The translations under genes were made by a program, and so were the position numbers. 52,521 nt of DNA from an uncultured Lachnospiraceae bacterium (GTDB taxonomy: Bacteria > Bacillota > Clostridia > Lachnospirales > Lachnospiraceae): assembly GCA_944381575.1 (NCBI GenBank), contig CALWLS010000012.1, positions 1 to 52,521 of the forward strand, in the 5' to 3' direction. Each line of letters begins with the position of its first letter. The first letter of the stretch is position 1. Below are positions 1 through 7,980 of this stretch, one piece after another. Below the pieces are notes generated by a model that had not been told where the DNA came from, made no database searches, and worked only from the letters and a program-made list of their open reading frames with translations.

Positions 1-93
1 CTCGAAAGCTATGCAAAACAGCGGGGCTACACCAACATTGTCCACTATACGGATGATGGATGGTCGGGCGGCAATTTAGTCAACGTAAGATAA
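1..93 (+). pseudogene. 3'-truncated serine site-specific recombinase fragment
   Basis: Frame 1 is open from the window edge to a TAA at 91-93 and encodes 30 residues. The stretch ESYAKQRGYTNIVHYTDDG followed by WSGGN is the typical end of the resolvase catalytic domain of large serine recombinases, where the family normally continues with an F-[DE]-R-P sequence. Here similarity stops right after GGN, and five unrelated residues lead to a stop. The 5' part lies outside the window. This is probably debris of an integrative element. The family call rests on a short stretch. Confidence 0.6.
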
Positions 94-183
94 CGTAACC
101 ACACCTGCCTATTTAGAATAATAATGGATATCACACGCTGACATTAAAACGTCCCTGAACTTACGGCATGCCCGCCATACCTA

Positions 184-224
184 AAAAACTCCATGGGCCT
201 TTAAAGGATCCCATGGAGTTTTGG
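184..224 (-). terminator. Rho-independent terminator of purF
   Basis: On the minus strand, just after the purF stop, a 13-bp stem (AAAACTCCATGGG pairing with CCCATGGAGTTTT) encloses a 12-base loop and runs into a T-rich tail. Confidence 0.85.
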
Positions 225-228
225 TTTA

Positions 229-1656
229 TTATTTCTTTACCCTGTCTGAGAGCTTGGTCTCAAAACGGGATTTGCTGGTATTTACAGGTATCGGCGTAGG
301 ATACTTTCCGTCAAAGCAGGCTGAGCAGTAATCATAGGAGCCTATAAGCTCATGAAGCTCATCCAGAGGAAGATATCCCAGCGTATCCGCGCCTATGATC
401 TTTGTCGTTTCCTCAAGAGTATGCTGACAGGCGATCAGGTTCTCCTTTGAATCTATATCAGTACCGTAGTAGCACGGGTTAAGGAACGGCGGCGAGGATA
501 TGCGCATATGCACCTCCTTTGCTCCGGCCTCCCGGATAAGATTTACTATCTGCTTACTCGTATTGCCACGGACTATGGAATCGTCAACGAGCACGACTCT
601 CTTGCCTTCTATTGTCTCCCTTATCGGATTGAGCTTGATACGGATCTTATCCACGCGGTCCTCCTGCTCAGGGGAAATGAAGGTGCGTCCTATATATTTA
701 TTCTTGATCAGGCCTATGCCGTACGGTATTCCTGAAGCGATGGAATAGCCGAGGGCCGCGTCGAGTCCGCTGTCAGGGACTCCTACCACCACGTCGGCCT
801 CCACAGGATGGGCCTTGGCAAGCAGCGCACCCGCACGCATCCTTGAGGAATGTACGCTGATTCCGTCTATTACCGAATCCGGCCTCGCAAAATAAATATA
901 CTCAAATATACATGCATGACGCGGCTTCTTGCCGCAGTGCTCAGTAAATGAGTGAACACCATCTGCGTCTATGACTATAATCTCTCCCGGCTCCACATCC
1001 CTGATGAACTTCGCTCCCGTAGCAGACAGACCGCAGCTCTCTGAAGAAACTATATATGTGCCGTCCTTTGTGATGCCGTAGCAGAGCGGCCTGAAACCGT
1101 AAGGATCCCTTGCAGCTAAAAGCTTTGTCGCCGACATCATTACAAGGGAATATGCCCCGTCAAGCTTGTACATGGCGTTGCTTACAGCCTCCTCTATGGA
1201 GTGTACTTTAAGGCGCTCCTGGGTGATGATGTAGGCTATGACCTCAGAGTCGCTCGTGGCATGGAATATGGCTCCCCCGAGCTCCAGCCCGCTCCTTAAT
1301 TCAAAAGCATTGCAGAGGTTGCCGTTATGGGCAAGGGCAAGCTGCCCCTTCATATGATTGACCTCTATAGGCTGGCAGTTGGAACGGTTGGTGCCTCCTG
1401 TGGTGCCGTAACGCACATGTCCTACTGCTATATTGCCGGGAGGCATCTTGGCGAGGGTATCCTTGGAAAACACCTCGTTTACAAGGCCGATATCCTTATA
1501 AGAATAAAAAACGCCGTCATCGTTAACGACGATGCCGCTACTCTCCTGACCGCGGTGCTGCAGTGCATACAGTCCATAATAAACTGTCCTGCCTATCGGA
1601 TATGCTGTCTTTGAATAAACGCCGAAAACGCCGCATTCTTCATGTAAACTGCTCAT
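229..1656 (-). CDS. purF: Amidophosphoribosyltransferase
   Basis: Glutamine PRPP amidotransferase, the first committed step of de novo purine synthesis (PRPP + glutamine to 5-phosphoribosylamine). It has 475 residues, normal for the Bacillus-type enzyme. Cys8 follows a short propeptide (MSSLHEE) and is the expected N-terminal glutaminase nucleophile after processing. The N-terminal Ntn-hydrolase domain contains LQHRGQESSG. The C-terminal phosphoribosyltransferase domain has the PRPP loop VVLVDDSIVRGNTSKQ near residue 355. Cysteines in HACIFEY, NPCYYG and YCSACF match the four ligands of the 4Fe-4S cluster of the Bacillus class. AGGAG lies 7 bases before the ATG. It stands alone, with its own terminator; no other pur genes are in view. 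Confidence 0.97.
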   Translation of the reverse strand: MSSLHEECGVFGVYSKTAYPIGRTVYYGLYALQHRGQESSGIVVNDDGVFYSYKDIGLVNEVFSKDTLAKMPPGNIAVGHVRYGTTGGTNRSNCQPIEVNHMKGQLALAHNGNLCNAFELRSGLELGGAIFHATSDSEVIAYIITQERLKVHSIEEAVSNAMYKLDGAYSLVMMSATKLLAARDPYGFRPLCYGITKDGTYIVSSESCGLSATGAKFIRDVEPGEIIVIDADGVHSFTEHCGKKPRHACIFEYIYFARPDSVIDGISVHSSRMRAGALLAKAHPVEADVVVGVPDSGLDAALGYSIASGIPYGIGLIKNKYIGRTFISPEQEDRVDKIRIKLNPIRETIEGKRVVLVDDSIVRGNTSKQIVNLIREAGAKEVHMRISSPPFLNPCYYGTDIDSKENLIACQHTLEETTKIIGADTLGYLPLDELHELIGSYDYCSACFDGKYPTPIPVNTSKSRFETKLSDRVKK

Positions 1657-1817
1657 AGACCGACTCCTTTAACGAATATGTGTCTATATATTTTATCACT
1701 GTTTGATACTTTTTGCCCCTATAAAATATAAATAGTTCAAATGTAATGGATATATATAATATACAGTAATATCAGCCATATAAAAAGCAACCAGTCACAG
1801 TATATTATCTAAAAAAA

Positions 1818-1846
1818 TTGACACTGAATATAAAATTGTCTAATAT
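1818..1846 (+). promoter_or_regulatory. Near-consensus sigma-A promoter of the candidate small RNA
   Basis: TTGACA at 1818-1823, a 17-base spacer, and TAATAT at 1841-1846. It points away from purF and no convincing open reading frame follows. Transcription would start near 1852. Confidence 0.75.
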
Positions 1847-1851
1847 AGAGA

Positions 1852-1992
1852 CGTTTATTTCATTTCCCGGTATATTCGGGCTTCATTACGCGAGTCCTAA
1901 GCGATCCTTTTGCCCTCGATCCTTATATATCGCGAAGCTTAGGTTTCCGGGAAGTTCCGTACCGCAGACGTATGCCCCGTCTGCGGTTTTTC
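1852..1992 (+). ncRNA. Candidate structured small RNA, family unknown
   Basis: About 140 bases lie between a near-perfect promoter and a strong terminator. Visible pairing: an outer stem TTCCCGG (1864-1870) with CCGGGAA (1947-1953); a 25-base asymmetric bulge on the 5' side; a second stem CCTAAGC (1896-1902) with GCTTAGG (1937-1943), extendable by CGAT with ATCG. The 3' end is the terminator hairpin. A long rod with an asymmetric bubble is loosely reminiscent of 6S RNA, but it is shorter than usual and I do not recognise conserved 6S bases. The 186-codon frame starting at 1818 begins inside the promoter, lacks a ribosome site and runs antisense into the serpin gene, so I do not believe it. 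Confidence 0.5.
1962..1992 (+). terminator. Terminator of the candidate small RNA
   Basis: CCGCAGACG (1962-1970) pairs with CGTCTGCGG (1978-1986), followed by TTTTTCTTT. The U-tract lies on the plus strand only. Confidence 0.85.
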
Positions 1993-2071
1993 TTTATCCC
2001 GGGCCATGCTCCCATGCCTCTTTTCTTTGTCCCGGGACGGACTCCCATGGCCTATTTTATTTGTCCTGTAG
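1986..2071. repeat. Degenerate ~33-bp tandem repeat, about 2.5 copies
   Basis: Two clear units (about 1986-2017 and 2018-2051) share CTTT-T-CCCGGG and CTCCCATG; a third, weaker unit follows up to the serpin stop. It lies between the small-RNA terminator and the end of the serpin gene. Function unknown. Confidence 0.5.
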
Positions 2072-2078
2072 GGGCTGC

Positions 2079-3455
2079 TTATGTCCCGGATGGATCCATG
2101 CAGGCCCCGATAAACAGCCACACGTCGTTACGGTAATCGTGGACTGCAAACAGGAAAGGCCTGTCAAGTATCATTTCGACCCTTTCCGGCTCCTCCATCA
2201 TCCAGGCGCTGCCCTCCGCCATTGCTATCAGGGTATAGGCGGCTCCCTCGACTCCATCCTCATCTATAGCGATATGCGCCTCCTGTATGGCCTGATCAAC
2301 ATACAGTGCATACTCCGACATATCGGCAAATTCGGCCAACATGCTGTCAAACATGCTCTCCATGCCCATAGCCTTTAACGCTTCAACAAGATCAAAGCTG
2401 CTGCCAAAGGAAAACTTAGGTATCTTCCACACTACCTCTCCGGTATTCCATTTTCCCTCGGTATCCGCAAATATTTCCTTAAGCCTTTCTCCGTCGGCGG
2501 TCAGCTCCCGTATATCCGTATCCTCATCCGGCAGCAGAAACAGCATCTCGCAGTTATTATTTGTGGAAATGCCGGAAAGCGTATACCCATCTCCCTTTAT
2601 AAACCCGGCCATGGTATCCGTCCTGTTCATAAAAGGCACTTCTATCTCAGACCCGTCTTCGAGTTTAAAAACATCCTCCTTTGTTAGATCCTCGTCAAAC
2701 TTATCCTGCCAGCCTCCGTAATAATATAAGGTATTTATAAGGGCAAGCACCGTATCTGATGGAAGCTCGATCTCCGGATTTAGTACACCTCCTGTATGAT
2801 CGGATATCCATTTTCCGATCTTTTCTCCAGTCTCCGGATCCTTAAAATCCACCTGATAGGAGGAAGCATAAAACTCATTGGCGCACGTTTCCTGATATTC
2901 CGGTTTTAATTCTATATCTCCGGATACCCAGAGAGAGTCGGCAAGGCTTAAGGAGCTGTCCGGCACCTCCATTTCATATTCCTTTGCAAGAAGCCTCTCC
3001 CTTTCTTCAGTATATGCATATCTGCGGTAGAGCTTTGCGCACTGATCGGCAAGCTCTGCCTTATCGTCTATCCCCAGGGCCTCCATGATCTCCGATTCCG
3101 TTTCTCCCGAAGCTCCCGTCCCAAGCATGGAAAGGGCATAGTAGAGGCTTAGGGGACTGAATACGGCATTTTCATCCTCCTTGGAAAGTACTGCTGACGA
3201 GCTTTCAAAGGCAAAGCCTGCAAGGCTCTCCCTGAACTCTTCACTTATGTCATTTTCACTGAGTAATTTATTCCATCCCTCATAATCATCGGCTGCGAGT
3301 CCGGGATCCTCCACGGCAGCCGCTTCCATGTCGTTTTCATTAAGATCTGCTGCGCCTTTGCTGTTACCATTTCCAATGAGATTTACATCAGCGCTGCAGC
3401 CTGAAAGTAACATTACCGCGCTTAAGAATGCAGGTATCAGTAAACGTCTGTTCAT
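2079..3455 (-). CDS. Serpin-family lipoprotein (serine/cysteine protease inhibitor)
   Basis: Serpin-fold protein, about 458 residues from the chosen start. The N-terminus MNRRLLIPAFLSAVMLLSGC is a lipoprotein signal with an LSGC lipobox, so it should be anchored outside the membrane. A 50-60 residue linker precedes the serpin body, which begins near VFSPLSLYYALSMLGTGA, a serpin signature. The loop hinge EDGVEGAAYT precedes the reactive centre loop, and DRPFLFAVHD is the C-terminal signature. Position P14 appears to be Val instead of the usual Thr or Ser. The start at 3455 is chosen because GGAGGA lies 8 bases upstream and the promoter leaves no room for an earlier one. Serpins in gut bacteria are thought to block host or competitor proteases; the target here is unknown. 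Confidence 0.9.
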   Translation of the reverse strand: MNRRLLIPAFLSAVMLLSGCSADVNLIGNGNSKGAADLNENDMEAAAVEDPGLAADDYEGWNKLLSENDISEEFRESLAGFAFESSSAVLSKEDENAVFSPLSLYYALSMLGTGASGETESEIMEALGIDDKAELADQCAKLYRRYAYTEERERLLAKEYEMEVPDSSLSLADSLWVSGDIELKPEYQETCANEFYASSYQVDFKDPETGEKIGKWISDHTGGVLNPEIELPSDTVLALINTLYYYGGWQDKFDEDLTKEDVFKLEDGSEIEVPFMNRTDTMAGFIKGDGYTLSGISTNNNCEMLFLLPDEDTDIRELTADGERLKEIFADTEGKWNTGEVVWKIPKFSFGSSFDLVEALKAMGMESMFDSMLAEFADMSEYALYVDQAIQEAHIAIDEDGVEGAAYTLIAMAEGSAWMMEEPERVEMILDRPFLFAVHDYRNDVWLFIGACMDPSGT

Positions 3456-3480
3456 TTCCACGTCCTCCTCTCCTGATACC

Positions 3481-3510
3481 ATTATAGCCCGGGCCGTTTC
3501 CCATGCTCAA
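3481..3510 (-). promoter_or_regulatory. Promoter of the serpin gene
   Basis: On the minus strand TTGAGC (3505-3510), an 18-base spacer and TATAAT (3481-3486). Transcription would start near 3474, about 20 bases before the ATG at 3455. Confidence 0.65.
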
Positions 3511-3718
3511 CGTACGTTTTCCTTACATAATCCTGAAACAGTATCACTATCATTTGCATGACCTGCCTTAATATATGTCCGTTGATAAAATAGCTAATTT
3601 TTCTGGTAAATATAAAAGTAACTTCCTGTTTCGGCCGGTTTTACCTTTGAGAACATGGAAACTTGTCAGACTGTTATAAAATCAACTCTTCAATTTTTCT
3701 GTCTGCAGTTATGTATGT

Positions 3719-3764
3719 CCTTATTTTAAGGGTAAAAACATATATTTTTACCCTTAAAATAAGG
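3719..3764. repeat. Perfect 20-bp inverted repeat with 6-base loop
   Basis: The left arm (3719-3738, beginning CCTTATTTTAAGGGTAAAAA) is exactly complementary to the right arm (3745-3764), with CATATA between. It lies 58 bases before the ATG at 3822. It lacks a T-run typical of terminators, so an operator or hairpin regulating the downstream gene seems more likely. Confidence 0.8.
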
Positions 3765-3821
3765 ACTTTCGTTCGCCGATATGATATTCTTGAAAAAGTT
3801 TATCCACTCCGCCTTTTTTAT

Positions 3822-4112
3822 ATGAAGGGTAATAAATACTGTACGCTGATAGATATAGACGATGTCAGGCGTATCGTCAGCATTAAAAACTTTACCGATG
3901 ATCCCTTTGACAGGGCCTTCGGCAATAATGAACATCCCGATTACAGCGATTATCAGGAATTTTTAGAATCCAGATGTTTTCCAAGATCAAGAGATAAAAT
4001 GAAGCTTATCCTCAAAGAACTTAATCTTCCATTTTATGACCCGTTCATGATAATACAAAAAACCGGCGGACGTATGGCGGATGATAATTTTCATATAGTT
4101 ATAGAACGCTGA
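3822..4112 (+). CDS. Small conserved-looking protein of unknown function
   Basis: From the ATG at 3822 the product is 96 residues, soluble, acidic in the middle and basic near the C-terminus. It contains LIDIDDVRRIVSIKNFTDD, AFGNNEHPDY, FLESRCFPRSRDKMK and ends KTGGRMADDNFHIVIER. The composition looks like a real folded protein and I have the impression of a family common in Firmicutes, but I cannot name a function. The frame is open upstream to 3663, and the residues just before the ATG (RRYDILEKVYPLRLFY) also look protein-like. Either the true start is further upstream (for example 3711, which would place the palindrome inside the gene) or the N-terminus is lost. No clear ribosome site precedes either ATG. 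Confidence 0.6.
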   Translation: MKGNKYCTLIDIDDVRRIVSIKNFTDDPFDRAFGNNEHPDYSDYQEFLESRCFPRSRDKMKLILKELNLPFYDPFMIIQKTGGRMADDNFHIVIER

Positions 4113-4213
4113 GTATGACCGATACAATTTTCAATTGTAATGGAACAAAAAGGAAGTTGAATTATCTTTTCAGACAATACTGAACATAGCGGAAAATCAA
4201 ACAATAAAATACT

Positions 4214-4257
4214 TTAAAAACACGCCGTGATCTGTCATAAGACTTTTCACGGCGTGT
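4214..4257 (-). terminator. Terminator of the rnf operon
   Basis: On the minus strand ACACGCCGTGA pairs with TCACGGCGTGT around a 16-base loop, followed by a run of five T. It lies about 40 bases past the rnfB stop. Confidence 0.88.
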
Positions 4258-4295
4258 AATATATTTATTTATTAAATTAATGAAAGGAGTTGATC

Positions 4296-5111
4296 TTAAG
4301 GCTCTACCGATATGCCGAACATCCTTATGATGCGGCGAGGGCACTTCTCGGCGCAGGCACCGCAGGCGATACACTTGTTGTAGTCTATCCTTGCAAGGTT
4401 GCCTTCCATAGTTATCGCACCCTGCTCGCAGGTCTTCACGCAGAGTGTGCAGCCTATGCAGCCTGCAGAGCAGACGTCCATAACCGGCTTACCCTTTTCA
4501 GGGTTTGAACACTGTACCCTGAATTTCTTGTGAGCAGGAACGAGCTCGATGATGTGCTTAGGGCAGGTCTTGATGCAGGCCTGGCAGGCCGTACACTTGG
4601 ACTCATCGACCTTTGCAACGCCGTCTATGACATGGATGGCGTCGAACTGGCAGGCCTTGACGCAGGCTCCGTGTCCAAGACATCCATAGAGGCATGCCTT
4701 GTCGCTTGCTCCAGGAACAGGCGCAAGAGCGTTACAGTCGTTAGGGCCTGTATAGAGATATCTCTTAGGGGCCTTCTCGCAGGTTCCGGCGCATCTTACG
4801 AATGCAACCATCTTTTCCTGTTCGCCGGCCTCAACGCCCATAATCTCGGCTATTTTATCCCATACCGGCTTCTGTCCTACAGGACATGCGGTTATAGGAG
4901 CGGTTCCTTCATTTATTGCCTTGGCGCATCCGTCACATCCAGGATATCCGCAGCCTCCGCAGTTATTGCCAGGAAGCACCTCGCGTATTGCGGCCTCTCT
5001 CTCATCGACCTCGACCTTAAATTTCTCTCCGAATATACCGAGTCCGAAACCGACTATGATACCTACTATACCTATAAGTGCCGCAGCAATGATTATCGCA
5101 GTAACATTCAT
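4296..5111 (-). CDS. rnfB: Rnf electron transport complex subunit B
   Basis: Iron-sulfur subunit of the Rnf complex, thought to take electrons from ferredoxin. 271 residues. One N-terminal membrane helix (residues 4-27) anchors it. A 4Fe-4S domain follows with CGGCGYPGCDGC near residues 52-63 and CPVG. Two ferredoxin-like pairs of C-x2-C-x2-C-x3-C motifs (CTACQACIKTCP, CIGCTLCVKTC, CIACGACAEKCP) fill the C-terminal half. It is the last gene of the operon, 14 bases after rnfA, with GGAGG before the ATG. Confidence 0.97.
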   Translation of the reverse strand: MNVTAIIIAAALIGIVGIIVGFGLGIFGEKFKVEVDEREAAIREVLPGNNCGGCGYPGCDGCAKAINEGTAPITACPVGQKPVWDKIAEIMGVEAGEQEKMVAFVRCAGTCEKAPKRYLYTGPNDCNALAPVPGASDKACLYGCLGHGACVKACQFDAIHVIDGVAKVDESKCTACQACIKTCPKHIIELVPAHKKFRVQCSNPEKGKPVMDVCSAGCIGCTLCVKTCEQGAITMEGNLARIDYNKCIACGACAEKCPRRIIRMFGISVEP

Positions 5112-5125
5112 TTACGCATCCTCCT

Positions 5126-5701
5126 TTACATAAGTCCGGCAAAGCCGAAGAATGCGATCGACATGAGTGACGCTGTTATGATAACGATAGGCACACCCTG
5201 AAAGCTTCTCGGTATGTTATTGCCCGCAATATGCTCACGGATACCTGCAAGGAGCACGATGGCAATAAGATATCCGAATGCAGTTGCAAATCCGTTTACT
5301 ACAGACTCTATGATGTTATAAGTATTCTGGGCGTTGGTAAGCGCAACACCTAAAACGGCACAGTTTGTCGTAATAAGCGGCAGATAGATACCAAGAGCCG
5401 AATAAAGCGACTCCATGCACTTATGCATGAACATCTCAACTATCTGGACGAGCGCTGCAATTACAAGTATGAAAACGATCGTTTCAAGATATACCATGTT
5501 GAGAGGTATAAGGATGTAGTTATCGATCACGCTCGCAACGAAGGATGCTATGGTGATGACGAATACGACAGCGCCTCCCATACCGGCAGCAGTCTTGATA
5601 TCGGTGGAAACACCGAGGAAAGAGCATATGCCAAGGAACTGGCTTAAAACGACGTTGCTTACGAGGCATGAGCTGACAGCTATAACAATTAATTCAACCA
5701 T
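5126..5701 (-). CDS. rnfA: Rnf electron transport complex subunit A
   Basis: Integral membrane subunit of Rnf with about six helices, 191 residues from MVELIVIAVSS. The start is set at the ATG at 5701 because AGGAGG lies 8 bases upstream; the frame opens earlier with a TTG that overlaps the rnfE stop. Conserved features include NVVLSQFLGICSFLGVS near the N-terminus and the topologically inverted paralogy with RnfE. Together they form the ion-translocating membrane core. Confidence 0.96.
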   Translation of the reverse strand: MVELIVIAVSSCLVSNVVLSQFLGICSFLGVSTDIKTAAGMGGAVVFVITIASFVASVIDNYILIPLNMVYLETIVFILVIAALVQIVEMFMHKCMESLYSALGIYLPLITTNCAVLGVALTNAQNTYNIIESVVNGFATAFGYLIAIVLLAGIREHIAGNNIPRSFQGVPIVIITASLMSIAFFGFAGLM

Positions 5702-5715
5702 CTTCAAACCTCCTG

Positions 5716-6393
5716 TCAATTATCTTTCTTAGGCTTCATAAAACCGCAGGTAAGGCAGTTTCCGTTGCAGCCTATCTCAGGGTTTCCGTCCCCGTTTGTA
5801 GCGCATGGCATCTTGAGCTTGTTCTGAAGTGCAGTAAGGGCTGCAAAAACGAAGAATGCTCCAGGCGCAAGGATAAATATTGAGCATGGCGTATAGAATG
5901 ACGGCATGATATGGAATCCGAATATCTCTCCGGCACCTATAAGCTCTCTTAACGCTCCTATGAGAACGAGCGCGATGGTAAATCCAAGTCCCATTCCAAG
6001 GCCGTCAAAGAAGGATACTATCGGGCCGTTCTTCATGGCGTAAGCCTCAGCACGTCCAAGTATGATACAGTTAACGACTATCAGCGGAATATATATACCA
6101 AGGGATGCATACAGATCAGGAGTAAATCCTTCCATAAGCATGTCGCAGACCGTAACCAGCGATGCAACTACGACTATCTCCGCAGGAAGTCTGAGTTTTT
6201 CAGGTATGATGTTCCTGAGCACTGCTATGAGCGCATTGGAAAGCATCAGAACGGCCGTTGTGGAAAGTCCCATGCCTGCGCCGTTCATGGCCGAAGTAGT
6301 TACCGCCAGCGTAGGGCAGGTACCGAGAACGAGGACGAATAACGGGTTCTCCTTCCAGATACCGTTATATATTCTCTCTGTATATTTGTTCAT
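5716..6393 (-). CDS. rnfE: Rnf electron transport complex subunit E
   Basis: Membrane subunit, 225 residues with about six helices. It begins MNKYTERIYNGIWKENPLFV, typical of RnfE, with NPLFVLVLGTCPTLAVTTSA in the first helix. The C-terminus ends with a short cysteine-containing tail (CNGNCLTCGFMKPKK), beyond the last helix. Whether the tail binds metal is unknown. AGGAGG precedes the ATG; the gene starts 14 bases after the rnfG stop. Confidence 0.96.
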   Translation of the reverse strand: MNKYTERIYNGIWKENPLFVLVLGTCPTLAVTTSAMNGAGMGLSTTAVLMLSNALIAVLRNIIPEKLRLPAEIVVVASLVTVCDMLMEGFTPDLYASLGIYIPLIVVNCIILGRAEAYAMKNGPIVSFFDGLGMGLGFTIALVLIGALRELIGAGEIFGFHIMPSFYTPCSIFILAPGAFFVFAALTALQNKLKMPCATNGDGNPEIGCNGNCLTCGFMKPKKDN

Positions 6394-6407
6394 ATTTCCT
6401 CCTTTCC

Positions 6408-7022
6408 TCAGCCTTCAGAAATATTGTTAAAGAATCTGATCGATGCGTTAAGGGCGTTGCCAACTGCAGTCGATGTATATGTAGCTCCGCTTAAGGCGTT
6501 GAACTGCTGTTCATTGGCAGTTCCGGTCTTGATCCTCTCAATGTCTCCGGAAGCATCCTTTCCTACGAACTGATCCTTGAATGCCGGCTCATTTGCCTTA
6601 AGTCCAAGTCCCGGTGTCTCCGATATGGAAAGGAATCCAAGTCCAAGGACCTTCTTGTCCTTTGAAATACCTACGGATATCTGCAGATCGCCTGCGTATC
6701 CGTCCGGTGATGTTGCGTTGATGACATAGCCCAGCACCTCTCCGGCGCCATTTTTAGCCTCAAGGCACTCATCGATGGTAACCGCTCCGTAGCCCCAGTT
6801 TACGGCGTCAAGGTTTGCCTCCTCGACTTTTCCGGCAAGTTCCTCAGTAGTTTCGAAGGTCACCGCATCAGGGAATACCTCCTGATAGGTCTTGTTGGCT
6901 GCTGCCTGCTGTGCAGCAGCGATAGGCTCCAGCGTGAGCTCATGGACTACGCCGAGCGCCAGTCCTGACAATAAGGTGATCAGGAAAAGTACTATGGCGT
7001 CTTTTACGATAGAGTTTTTCAT
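6408..7022 (-). CDS. rnfG: Rnf electron transport complex subunit G
   Basis: FMN-carrying subunit with one N-terminal membrane anchor (residues 8-28) and an extracytoplasmic FMN-binding domain, 204 residues. The flavinylation motif SGATYTSTAVG is near residue 175; the threonine in SGAT-x-T carries FMN in characterised RnfG and NqrC proteins. The start overlaps the rnfD stop by four bases (ATGA), indicating translational coupling. Confidence 0.96.
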   Translation of the reverse strand: MKNSIVKDAIVLFLITLLSGLALGVVHELTLEPIAAAQQAAANKTYQEVFPDAVTFETTEELAGKVEEANLDAVNWGYGAVTIDECLEAKNGAGEVLGYVINATSPDGYAGDLQISVGISKDKKVLGLGFLSISETPGLGLKANEPAFKDQFVGKDASGDIERIKTGTANEQQFNALSGATYTSTAVGNALNASIRFFNNISEG

Positions 7023-7966
7023 TTCTTCTTACCTCCCATACCAAACGCCTTAGGGATGGATATACGATCCAGGATCGGGACTAAGAGGTTTCCTAAGAGT
7101 ATCGAATAGGATGCACCCTCAGCCGTAGGGCTCCATGTCCTTATTATTCCCGTCATGATTCCGCAGAATATCGCGTAGAGTATCTGCCCCTGATGTGTGA
7201 CAGGACTCGTTACATAGTCGTTAGCCATGAAGCAGGCGGCGAATATGATAGCTCCGGACATAAGCTGGATAAGCATGTAGTAAGGATCGAATCCGCCGAC
7301 TATGAACATGAATATTGCAACGGTGCCGATATATACTATAGGTATACGAGGAGTGATTATGTTCCTCCATATCATATAAACGATACCGATAAGGAGACAT
7401 AACTTGGATACCTCACCGATGGTTCCCGGAACATTGCCTATGAACAGATCCCAGAGGTTGACCTCCTCACCGGCACGTATCATTGCAAGCGGCGTAGCGC
7501 TTGTCATGTTATCGAATGAACCGTATGAGAAATCATTCATAAGTCCCGAATAAGCTATGTGCAGGAAGCATCTTGCAGCGATAGCCGGGTTGATGAAGTT
7601 CTGTCCGAGGCCTCCGTAAAGCTGCTTTACGACTACTATTGCAAATACAGCGCCGACCATTGGCACCCACACAGGGATAGCCGGAGGCATGTTCATCGAC
7701 AGTATCATACCCGTTACTATGGCAGAGCAGTCACCGATGGTTATCGGCAGATGCATGAGCTTCTCATAGATATACTCTGCTGCCACCGCCGTAGCTACCG
7801 TACATATGGTTATTACCAGGGTATACGGTCCGAAATGGAATGCACCCCAGATAACGATAGGCAGCATCGCGATACAGACGTCAAGCATCTCTCTGCGTGT
7901 CGTGAGCGTGCTTCTGAAGTGAGGCGATGAGGACACATTAGGCAGTATTTTTTTGATCTCTTCCAC
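7019..7966 (-). CDS. rnfD: Rnf electron transport complex subunit D
   Basis: Polytopic membrane subunit, 315 residues, related to NqrB. It uses a GTG start with GGAGG upstream. The motif DNMTSATPLAMIRAGE near residues 152-167 matches the site where the threonine covalently holds FMN. It lies 14 bases after rnfC and overlaps rnfG. Confidence 0.96.
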   Translation of the reverse strand: MEEIKKILPNVSSSPHFRSTLTTRREMLDVCIAMLPIVIWGAFHFGPYTLVITICTVATAVAAEYIYEKLMHLPITIGDCSAIVTGMILSMNMPPAIPVWVPMVGAVFAIVVVKQLYGGLGQNFINPAIAARCFLHIAYSGLMNDFSYGSFDNMTSATPLAMIRAGEEVNLWDLFIGNVPGTIGEVSKLCLLIGIVYMIWRNIITPRIPIVYIGTVAIFMFIVGGFDPYYMLIQLMSGAIIFAACFMANDYVTSPVTHQGQILYAIFCGIMTGIIRTWSPTAEGASYSILLGNLLVPILDRISIPKAFGMGGKKK

Positions 7967-7980
7967 TGTGGTCTCCCTCC

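Noticed and set aside
1939-2121. 60-codon minus-strand frame with repeated HGS-RDKEK
   Set aside because: It is the tandem DNA repeat read in frame, overlapping the serpin end; no ribosome site.
1818-2378. 186-codon plus-strand frame over the candidate small RNA and serpin 3' end
   Set aside because: Begins in the -35 box, no ribosome site, high Cys/His/Pro content, antisense to a real gene.
4530-5201. 223-codon plus-strand frame opposite rnfB
   Set aside because: Shadow of rnfB/rnfA on the other strand with no family features.
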